A stretch of 64,000 nt of DNA from positions 78,039-142,038 of the forward strand of contig JBIICN010000004.1 in the NCBI GenBank assembly GCA_044238845.1. Direction: 5' to 3'. Shown here piece by piece: positions 6,062 to 10,439 of this stretch. The notes beneath the pieces are model-generated. The model ran no database searches. It was given only the letters and a program-made list of their open reading frames with translations, and was not told where the DNA came from. A program made the translations under genes and the position numbers. This DNA is from UBA4416 sp044238845. Its GTDB lineage: Bacteria > Bacteroidota > Bacteroidia > B-17B0 > Aurantibacillaceae. Numbering within the stretch: the first letter of the stretch is position 1; the number at the start of each line of letters is the position of its first letter.

Positions 6062-7579
6062 TTATAACTTCACTTGTTTGATTTTTTCAACTGCACTCTC
6101 ACCATTTTCGATCGCATGTAATACATCAAACACTTTATCCGACCAACCTGCAATTAAACATACATCGTTGTTCTGCAAACTTACAGGGCTGGTTCCATAA
6201 CCGGCTAGGTCAAACAAATACAATTTTGCATTTGGAAACATGGCTTTATATGTTTTCCATGATTTAGCAAGCGAGGAACCTCCGAACTTACTATCCCATA
6301 ACTGGCAATCGGTAAACAACATAATCTTATCCATTTCTACTTCACGTTTGATCAAATCATCTATTACTTTATAACCATTTGTTGAGTAACCAACTTCACC
6401 TTCTCGTTTGTAAAACTCGTTTACATTTGCCAACACATTTCTGTTCGAAATATTGATCACCTTCCAGCTATCACCAAACATACCGCTTACAACGCGTTTG
6501 CATTTTGATTGCATCAACATACCTAGCATTAAACCGATATCAAATAACAATACTTTGCTTTTTGCTGATATCGCTTTTTGCATCGAACCAGATACGTCGC
6601 AGGCAATTAATACACGGGTGTTTTCATCAAAACCTTTTAAGTTTTTTACACTTGCAACAACTGCATCTTCCAAAGCATTTAAAACCATAGATACAAGATC
6701 CGAGTTCAACACTTTTATTTCACGGTATGCAGCTAAGAAACGGAAAGGCAATTGTTTTGAATTTGCTACAGCAATTTCATCCGACAAATAATCACATACT
6801 TTTAAAACATGACTTGCTGATACTTTTGCTTCTAATATGTTTCTCAGGTTTCTCATCAAAGCCATATAACCTATTTTATTGCTTTCGATCAACTCTTCCC
6901 ATTTTGCTTTAACCGCTGCTGCTTTTGCTTTCTCATTTTCATATTTCATCTGACCTAATGCCGATAACTCAGTTTCCCAGGTATATGGTACCGCTAATTC
7001 GTTTACAGCTATTTTGTTGAATATAGTTTGTTGTTCATCATTTTTTGCTTTTGGGTGAACAAGGAACAAGGCGTCACGTAGTTTTATTTCGGTATCGCGA
7101 TTATACTTTGCAAACTGGTATTCATCAAAACGATTAAACGATTCTGACAAACCCTTTTGTACCTGTTTTGAAAGTCTGTTCAGTTTTTTCACGTCGTTAC
7201 GGTTATTTGCCATTTGGTAATAAGCTAGTAACTCAGTGATCTCATCTGCACGTTTCACAACTCCCGAAACAGTTTTTCCAACAATGGCATTACCCGAATT
7301 TGCTTTTGCTAGTTCTACTGCCAATACCATTGGTATACTTCTCATATGCATTTCAGTACGGGCATATACAGCGAGTTTCGCAATATATTCAGGATCGTTT
7401 TTTAACATCAGTTCCTGAATACGTGCTAAACGAACATCACTTTTTTCATAAAAGTTATCGTTTAATCCGGCAGTAACAACGGCTGAGTATAATTCCATCT
7501 CAGGAGTCAGCTTGTAAGCTTTTTCACCTGCGTAGTTAGTTACGTTGTTTGCTTTTTTAGTAAAGATGTTAAATTTCAT
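6062..7579 (-). CDS. rsr: Ro60/Rsr TROVE-vWA RNA-binding protein
   Basis: 505 residues, usual length for bacterial Ro60. Residues 1-330 are the alpha-helical HEAT-like TROVE ring (AVVTAGLNDNFYEKSDVRL, then VRTEMHMRSIPMVLAVELAKA-like helices) that binds Y RNA outside and misfolded RNA ends in its cavity. From about residue 325 follows a von Willebrand A domain with the MIDAS signature LIACDVSGSMQ. Bacterial Ro60 works with Y RNAs and exonucleases such as PNPase in RNA degradation and rRNA maturation. Directly downstream on the same strand lie the tRNA-like RNA and the Y RNA array; the WYL regulator is divergent. Confidence 0.95.
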   Translation of the reverse strand: MKFNIFTKKANNVTNYAGEKAYKLTPEMELYSAVVTAGLNDNFYEKSDVRLARIQELMLKNDPEYIAKLAVYARTEMHMRSIPMVLAVELAKANSGNAIVGKTVSGVVKRADEITELLAYYQMANNRNDVKKLNRLSKQVQKGLSESFNRFDEYQFAKYNRDTEIKLRDALFLVHPKAKNDEQQTIFNKIAVNELAVPYTWETELSALGQMKYENEKAKAAAVKAKWEELIESNKIGYMALMRNLRNILEAKVSASHVLKVCDYLSDEIAVANSKQLPFRFLAAYREIKVLNSDLVSMVLNALEDAVVASVKNLKGFDENTRVLIACDVSGSMQKAISAKSKVLLFDIGLMLGMLMQSKCKRVVSGMFGDSWKVINISNRNVLANVNEFYKREGEVGYSTNGYKVIDDLIKREVEMDKIMLFTDCQLWDSKFGGSSLAKSWKTYKAMFPNAKLYLFDLAGYGTSPVSLQNNDVCLIAGWSDKVFDVLHAIENGESAVEKIKQVKL

Positions 7580-7616
7580 GTTTTCTGTTTTTTAATTATT
7601 AATATGTTTCATTAAC

Positions 7617-7658
7617 GACACAAAGGTTATATACTTCAGCGCACAGGAATTGCGCAGT
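7617..7658 (-). promoter_or_regulatory. Ro60 promoter with inverted-repeat operator
   Basis: On the minus strand a TAACCTTTG sequence (plus 7621-7629) approximates the -7 box, with one extra spacer base. The plus strand reads GCGCA-N7-TGCGC at 7639-7655, a perfect 5-bp inverted repeat placed just upstream of that box, so a bound repressor could block initiation. The same arrangement occurs at 4109-4144 and, as ACGCA-N7-TGCGT, at 7750-7770. Confidence 0.5.
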
Positions 7659-7749
7659 AAAAAATAATGGACTTAAATAGTGTTTTTATTATTTAAGTTG
7701 TTGTATTTCAGTTCAATTAATTTTAAAGCAGGTAGGGACATATTACAAA

Positions 7750-7770
7750 CTACGCAAATACAATGCGTAG
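7750..7770 (+). promoter_or_regulatory. Candidate autoregulatory operator of the WYL gene
   Basis: CTACGCA-N7-TGCGTAG, a perfect 7-bp inverted repeat with a 7-nt spacer, 47 bp before the chosen WYL start codon. Core half-sites and spacing match the inverted repeat in front of Ro60. The extended open frame from 7680 would put this palindrome inside coding sequence, which argues for the later start. Confidence 0.5.
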
Positions 7771-7817
7771 ATATTTATAAATTCTTATATTTAACTCGTA
7801 TTTTAAATCAAAACCCA

Positions 7818-8828
7818 ATGCCGATTAATAAACTTGCCTTAGTGCGTTACAAAACCATTGATCATTGTCTGCAAAACCGTTTTCGTAAATGGACGCTGGA
7901 AGACCTGATTGAAGCCTGTTCTGATGCTCTTTACGAATACGAAGGCATTTCCAAAGGTATCAGTAAGCGCGCTATACAGCTTGATCTGCAAAATATGCGT
8001 AGTGAAAAGTTGGGTTACAATGCTCCAATTATTGTGGTAGATAAAAAGTATTATTGCTACGAAGATAAAAACTACAGTATCACTAATTCCCCTTTAACAC
8101 AACAGGATCTTGGTACATTAACCGAAGTGCTGGATGTATTAAAACAATTTACCGGCTTCGGTTATTTCCAGGAACTAAATGGCATGGTAACGCGTTTAGA
8201 AGATAAACTATACAAGCAAAAACATAAAGGAAAGTCTTATATTGATTTTGAAAAAAATGAATTGCTAAAAGGCTTGAATTATATTGATCCTTTACACAAA
8301 GCCATTATTCATAAAAAAACAATTGAGATCACTTACCAATCTTTTAAAGCAAAACTGCCTCAACAAATTGTATTTTATCCATACATGTTAAAAGAATATC
8401 GTAATCGTTGGTTTCTGATGGGCGTTAACCGTAAAGGAAAAGCAGTAATGATTCTGGCTTTAGATAGGATAGAACAGTTTAAAGAACTGCCTTCCGAAAA
8501 ATATCACAAACCCGAATTTGATGTCAGTACTTACTTTAGTGATGTGATCGGCGTTTCTAAAATGCCTAATCAAAAAACACAAACTATTGTATTAAAGATC
8601 ATTAAGGCTCATGCTCCTTACGTAATCACAAAACCAATTCATGCATCTCAAAAAATATTGAAGGAAGAAGAAGATGGAACCATCTTTTCCATTGATGTGA
8701 TCTGGAACTTTGAATTGGAAAGGGAGCTCCTTGGTTTTGGAGAACAAATAAAAATACTGAGCCCTAAAAGATTAGTAGGAAAAATACAAGCACGATTCAA
8801 AGAATCGTTAAACCATTATCGGATATAA
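7818..8828 (+). CDS. WYL-domain transcriptional regulator
   Basis: 336 residues from the ATG at 7818 (MPINKLALVRYKTIDHCL). The frame is open from 7680, but the N-terminal 46 residues are atypical and overlie a palindrome. Residues 1-90 form the winged-helix DNA-binding part (LEDLIEACSDAL...SKRAIQLDLQNMRSEKLGYNAPI). The WYL ligand-sensing domain covers about 190-270 (KAIIHKKTIEITYQSF...YPYMLKEYRNRWFLMGVNRKG), and a WCX-like C-terminal domain follows. WYL proteins sense nucleic acid or nucleotide ligands and control stress and defence genes. It is divergent from Ro60, so a role in controlling Ro60, Y RNAs and rtcB copy 1 is plausible. Confidence 0.88.
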   Translation: MPINKLALVRYKTIDHCLQNRFRKWTLEDLIEACSDALYEYEGISKGISKRAIQLDLQNMRSEKLGYNAPIIVVDKKYYCYEDKNYSITNSPLTQQDLGTLTEVLDVLKQFTGFGYFQELNGMVTRLEDKLYKQKHKGKSYIDFEKNELLKGLNYIDPLHKAIIHKKTIEITYQSFKAKLPQQIVFYPYMLKEYRNRWFLMGVNRKGKAVMILALDRIEQFKELPSEKYHKPEFDVSTYFSDVIGVSKMPNQKTQTIVLKIIKAHAPYVITKPIHASQKILKEEEDGTIFSIDVIWNFELERELLGFGEQIKILSPKRLVGKIQARFKESLNHYRI

Positions 8829-8850
8829 CCAATATGTCAAAGAACGTTTG

Positions 8851-8932
8851 TGGGAATAATAGGATTCGAACCTATTCAGCCGAAGCAGCGGTTTTACAGA
8901 CCGGCCTAACTCTCCAACGTTAGCGTATTCCC
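8851..8932 (-). tRNA. tRNA-Tyr(GUA), array member 11
   Basis: Last gene of the minus-strand array. Acceptor GGGAATA/TATTCCC, D stem CTAAC/GTTAG, anticodon loop CTGTAAA giving GUA, long class II variable arm as expected for bacterial tRNA-Tyr, T loop TTCGAAT, discriminator A. Position 8 is C rather than the usual U. No CCA is encoded. The trailer CACAAACGTTCTTTGA also follows the tRNA-like RNA at 5830. Confidence 0.88.
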
Positions 8933-8936
8933 TTTG

Positions 8937-9010
8937 GGCGAGATACGGGATTCGAACCCGGTATTGACGGATCCACAGCCCGTAGTGTTAGCCATTACAC
9001 TAATCTCACC
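8937..9010 (-). tRNA. tRNA-His(GUG), array member 10
   Basis: Acceptor GTGAGAT/ATCTCGC preceded by an encoded G-1 opposite C73, the hallmark of tRNA-His. D stem GTG/CAC, anticodon ACGGG-CTGTGGA-TCCGT giving GUG, T arm CCGGG-TTCGAAT-CCCGT with a slightly imperfect stem. tRNA-His and tRNA-Tyr are among the substrates of colicin E5-type nucleases (general knowledge). Confidence 0.9.
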
Positions 9011-9021
9011 ATAATAAATTG

Positions 9022-9094
9022 TCGGGAAGGCAGGACTCGAACCTGCAGCCACATGCTCCCAAAGCACGCCATCTGCCAATTGAAATACTTCCCG
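9022..9094 (-). tRNA. tRNA-Pro(UGG), array member 9
   Basis: Acceptor CGGGAAG/CTTCCCG, anticodon arm CGTGC-TTTGGGA-GCATG giving UGG with G37, T arm GCAGG-TTCGAGT-CCTGC, discriminator A. The D region (TATTTCAATTGGCAGATGG) pairs poorly, so the D stem is weak. It is one of two Pro(UGG) genes in the array and the more standard in its acceptor stem and anticodon loop. Confidence 0.82.
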
Positions 9095-9102
9095 TATTTA
9101 TG

Positions 9103-9176
9103 CCGATCTGTAAGGAGTCGAACCTTAAACCTTTCGATTCGTAATCGAAAACTCTATCCAATTGAGCTACAGATCG
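9103..9176 (-). tRNA. tRNA-Arg(ACG), array member 8
   Basis: Acceptor CGATCTG/CAGATCG, D arm TAGCTCAATTGGATAGAGT, anticodon arm TTCGA-TTACGAA-TCGAA giving ACG (expected to be edited to ICG and read CGU, CGC, CGA), T arm TAAGG-TTCGACT-CCTTA, discriminator G. CGA or CGC codons occur in all three leader ORFs upstream. tRNA-Arg(ACG) is a colicin D-type target. Confidence 0.92.
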
Positions 9177-9180
9177 TATG

Positions 9181-9253
9181 TGGAAACAGTAAGACTCGAA
9201 CTTACATCTACGGATCTTCAATCCGTCGCATTGACCATCATTGCTATATTTCC
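9181..9253 (-). tRNA. tRNA-Phe(GAA), array member 7
   Basis: Acceptor GGAAATA/TGTTTCC with one G-U pair, short D stem GCA/TGC, anticodon arm ACGGA-TTGAAGA-TCCGT giving GAA, T arm GTAAG-TTCGAGT-CTTAC, discriminator A. Phe codons TTT/TTC occur in all three leader ORFs. Confidence 0.88.
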
Positions 9254-9256
9254 TTG

Positions 9257-9332
9257 TCGGGGAGGCAGGATTCGAACCTGCGAACTCTGGTTTCCAAAAC
9301 CAGCGAGGACGGCCTGACTCCTCTACTTCCCG
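9257..9332 (-). tRNA. tRNA-Pro(UGG)-like, array member 6
   Basis: D stem GAGG/CCTC, anticodon arm CTGGT-TTTGGAA-ACCAG giving UGG, T arm GCAGG-TTCGAAT-CCTGC, discriminator A. The acceptor CGGGAAG/CTCCCCG has an A-C mismatch at the fifth pair. Position 37 is A, whereas tRNA-Pro normally has G37. So it is a diverged second Pro tRNA whose charging or modification may be altered. Confidence 0.75.
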
Positions 9333-9346
9333 TATTTATTTTTTAG

Positions 9347-9419
9347 TTAGGATAACAGGACTTGAACCTGTAGCCTTGTACGCATAAGGTACTTGCTCTT
9401 ACCATTGAGCTATATCCTA
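9347..9419 (-). tRNA. tRNA with anticodon UAU (Ile), array member 5
   Basis: Acceptor TAGGATA/TATCCTA, D arm TAGCTCAATGGTAAGAGCA, anticodon arm AGTAC-CTTATGC-GTACA (A-A mismatch at the outer pair) giving UAU, T arm ACAGG-TTCAAGT-CCTGT, discriminator A. UAU would read the rare Ile codon AUA. Support for this unusual assignment: each of the three leader ORFs upstream contains exactly one ATA codon. Confidence 0.78.
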
Positions 9420-9423
9420 GTTG

Positions 9424-9506
9424 CGGAGAGTATAGGAATCGAACCCTGTCCTTTCGGACCGCCTCAGATTTCAAGTCTGATTGATCACCAATGATCGCTA
9501 CTCTCC
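9424..9506 (-). tRNA. tRNA-Ser(UGA), array member 4
   Basis: Acceptor GGAGAGT/ACTCTCC, D stem GATC/GATC, anticodon arm TCAGA-CTTGAAA-TCTGA giving UGA, long variable arm GGTCC-GAAA-GGACC-like, T loop TTCGATT, discriminator G as usual for Ser. Class II architecture is fully consistent with tRNA-Ser. Confidence 0.9.
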
Positions 9507-9518
9507 TTTTTTATTTCG

Positions 9519-9603
9519 CGGAGAAATGAGTTCCCGACACCCATTCGCCTTGACGAACACTTTGCTTAGCAAGCAAGTCTGAGCCCCGCTCAGTTATTTC
9601 TCC
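9519..9603 (-). tRNA. tRNA-Ser(GCU) with abnormal T loop, array member 3
   Basis: Acceptor GGAGAAA/TTTCTCC, D stem CTGA/TCAG, anticodon loop TTGCTAA giving GCU, long variable arm TTCGTCAAGGCGAA, discriminator G. The T arm is TGGGT-GTCGGGA-ACTCA: the loop has G at position 54 and G at 58 instead of the near-universal T54 and A58. It may be functional but impaired, or diverged to escape a nuclease or modification enzyme. AGT codons in the leaders match it. Confidence 0.75.
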
Positions 9604-9607
9604 TTTG

Positions 9608-9681
9608 TACCTTCTGTAAGATTCGAACTTACACTAACTTGTTTCTAAGACAAGCGCCTCTACCCATTGGGCTAAGAAGGT
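9608..9681 (-). tRNA. Class I tRNA with Leu anticodon UAG, array member 2
   Basis: Acceptor ACCTTCT/AGAAGGT, D arm TAGCCCAATGGGTAGAGGC, anticodon arm CTTGT-CTTAGAA-ACAAG giving UAG, T arm GTAAG-TTCGAAT-CTTAC, discriminator A. Bacterial tRNA-Leu is normally class II; here the variable loop is only 5 nt (TTAGT). The chromosomal tRNA-Leu(UAG) at 36087-36166 has the long arm. The charged amino acid is therefore uncertain, although CTA occurs in two of the leader ORFs and CTT in the third. Confidence 0.75.
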
Positions 9682-9684
9682 ATG

Positions 9685-9756
9685 TTGTCGGAAATGGACT
9701 CGAACCACTATTCTCAGATTCAAACTCTGACGTCCTGCCGATTAGACGATCCGACA
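9685..9756 (-). tRNA. tRNA-Gln(UUG), array member 1
   Basis: First gene of the array. Acceptor TGTCGGA/TCCGACA, D stem GTC/GAC, anticodon arm TCAGA-GTTTGAA-TCTGA giving UUG, T arm GTGG-TTCGAGT-CCAT with an imperfect stem, discriminator A. It begins only 8 nt after the U-tract of terminator T3, so readthrough of T3 is needed to transcribe the array from the promoter at 10273. Confidence 0.88.
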
Positions 9757-9763
9757 ATACATT

Positions 9764-9800
9764 CACAAAAAAAGCCCGGTCGTTTTACGGATCGGGCTTA
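9764..9800 (-). terminator. Attenuator terminator T3 before the tRNA array
   Basis: Minus strand: AAGCCCG-ATCCG...CGACCGGGCTT followed by seven U's. The outer 7-bp stem is 9772-9778 with 9793-9799, plus an inner CG/CG. Its 5' arm CCGATCC (9789-9795) can instead pair with GGATTGG at 9813-9819, just after the stop codon of leader L3. Confidence 0.8.
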
Positions 9801-9822
9801 TGTTAAAACATACCAATCCTGG

Positions 9823-9879
9823 TCAATCATTAAGTTGTGATTGAAAACTATATATAAAACTATGCGGTCGTAAAGCCAT
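9823..9879 (-). CDS. Leader peptide L3 of the tRNA-array attenuator
   Basis: 18-codon ORF, MALRPHSFIYSFQSQLND, ending 23 nt before the T3 hairpin. Codons 4-16 (CGA CCG CAT AGT TTT ATA TAT AGT TTT CAA TCA CAA CTT) are all readable by tRNAs of the array (Arg, Pro, His, Ser-GCU, Phe, Ile-UAU, Tyr, Gln, Ser-UGA, and Leu by wobble). All nine amino acids of the array occur. Its start overlaps the stop of a 27-codon ORF (TAATG). It is too short to be a protein gene by itself; the codon content and position argue for a sensing leader. Confidence 0.7.
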   Translation of the reverse strand: MALRPHSFIYSFQSQLND

Positions 9880-9962
9880 TAATTTATTTTTTTGTTTTTT
9901 AATAAGGACTGCACCATTTCTTTTGTTTCGGCACAGTCCTTCCTCTCCGATGATACTTGCAT
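9879..9962 (-). CDS. Possible 27-residue ORF coupled to L3
   Basis: MQVSSERKDCAETKEMVQSL followed by LKNKKIN, between terminator T2 and L3. Its stop TAA overlaps the L3 start (TAATG), a classic coupling arrangement. It contains the hairpin AAGGACTG...CAGTCCTT. Unlike L1-L3, its codons do not mirror the array tRNAs. It may be a ribosome-delivery ORF for L3, or chance. Confidence 0.35.
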   Translation of the reverse strand: MQVSSERKDCAETKEMVQSLLKNKKIN

Positions 9963-9979
9963 TATTTTTTGTTTATTTA

Positions 9980-10012
9980 ATAAAAAAGCCCGGTCTTATT
10001 GAAGACCGGGCT
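9980..10012 (-). terminator. Attenuator terminator T2
   Basis: Minus strand: AGCCCGGTCTT-CAAT-AAGACCGGGCT followed by six U's, a perfect 11-bp stem (9987-9997 with 10002-10012). The 5' arm contains CCCGGT (10005-10010), complementary over 6 bp to ACCGGG at 10056-10061 inside leader L2. Confidence 0.88.
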
Positions 10013-10045
10013 GCTATCAGACGCGCTGATACATACGATCTCCTT

Positions 10046-10096
10046 TCAGGAATATCCCGGTATAAAATAAAATAGGGGTTGCGTACTTCGTTTCAT
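10046..10096 (-). CDS. Leader peptide L2 of the tRNA-array attenuator
   Basis: 16-codon ORF, MKRSTQPLFYFIPGYS, between T1 and T2. Codons CGA AGT CAA CCC CTA TTT TAT TTT ATA CCG TAT TCC correspond to array tRNAs Arg, Ser-GCU, Gln, Pro, Leu-UAG, Phe, Tyr, Ile-UAU, Pro, Tyr, Ser; only Lys, Thr and Gly fall outside, and Lys(UUU) sits in the Y array. Upstream is A-rich like other starts here. A 5-codon ORF (MYQRV, 10017-10034) with an AAGGAG sequence follows before T2. Confidence 0.65.
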   Translation of the reverse strand: MKRSTQPLFYFIPGYS

Positions 10097-10107
10097 GTTT
10101 TTTTCTT

Positions 10108-10142
10108 TTAAATAAAAAACCCCGATTCATCATCGGGGTTTT
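10108..10142 (-). terminator. Attenuator terminator T1
   Basis: Minus strand: AAAACCCCGAT-GATGA-ATCGGGGTTTT followed by further U's; stem 10116-10126 with 10132-10142. A-rich on both sides, so it could work in both directions. Its ACCCC is complementary to GGGGT (10179-10183) in the last codons of leader L1. Confidence 0.88.
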
Positions 10143-10172
10143 AAAATATTTTATGTTTTAATAAAAAATAAA

Positions 10173-10250
10173 TTACTGACCCCATAAGCACAATAGCGGC
10201 GAATGCCCTATTGGACTGAACTTTTGGCGATATGTAAAATAATTTTTCAT
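10173..10250 (-). CDS. Leader peptide L1 of the tRNA-array attenuator
   Basis: 25-codon ORF, MKNYFTYRQKFSPIGHSPLL plus CLWGQ, starting about 22 nt downstream of the promoter -7 box. Its codons include TAT, TTT/TTC, CGC, CAA, AGT, CCA/CCG, ATA, CAT, TCG and CTA, so every specificity of the 11-tRNA array occurs at least once (Tyr, Phe, Arg, Gln, both Ser, Pro, Ile-AUA, His, Leu-CUA). The last codons TGG GGT carry the segment that can pair with T1. Read as the first of three tandem sensors. Confidence 0.7.
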   Translation of the reverse strand: MKNYFTYRQKFSPIGHSPLLCLWGQ

Positions 10251-10261
10251 GTGTTTTTTAT

Positions 10262-10439
10262 AATTTATGTGACAAATGTAAATCATTTTTTTTGATCTCC
10301 ACCTATTATTTTAAAAATAAATTTTAATAATAATTTGTTTTTATTTATTGTGTGCTCTGTACATATTGATTTTACTGATGATTCAGGGGCTAATTAAAAT
10401 TACTATAAATTGAAAAATAATTCATTACACTGAGTGAAC
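10262..10439 (-). promoter_or_regulatory. tRNA-array promoter P1 within diverged repeat R1
   Basis: Minus strand: TACATTTG (10273-10280) is a perfect TAnnTTTG -7 box; 19 nt upstream is GTG in place of TTG. About 150 bp upstream of it are conserved with repeat R2 (14851-15030), including the palindrome CACTCAGTG (10428-10436). R1 abuts the stop codon of the protease gene, so the array has its own promoter rather than depending on the operon upstream. Confidence 0.7.

Noticed and set aside
7680..7817. Longer WYL protein starting at 7680
   Set aside because: The extra 46 residues are not WYL-like and would cover the palindrome at 7750-7770 and the promoter region.
9006..9346. Open frames on both strands across tRNA genes (9006-9221 minus, 9053-9346 plus)
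   Set aside because: Both run through several complete tRNA genes; translation contains fragments typical of translated tRNA.
8851..9756. Array as part of an integrated phage
   Set aside because: No integrase, capsid, terminase or tail genes occur anywhere in the window, although phage origin of the tRNAs cannot be excluded.
9905..9943. Hairpin AAGGACTG...GCC...GC-AGTCCTT resembling a Y RNA closing helix
   Set aside because: It has a GT bulge and TGCCG but lacks the N9-TACTTCG element and any inner helix; it lies within a mini-ORF of the attenuator region.
10079..10096. TGCGTACTTCG on the plus strand, similar to the Y RNA motif
   Set aside because: Wrong strand and spacing; the bases encode leader L2 on the minus strand.
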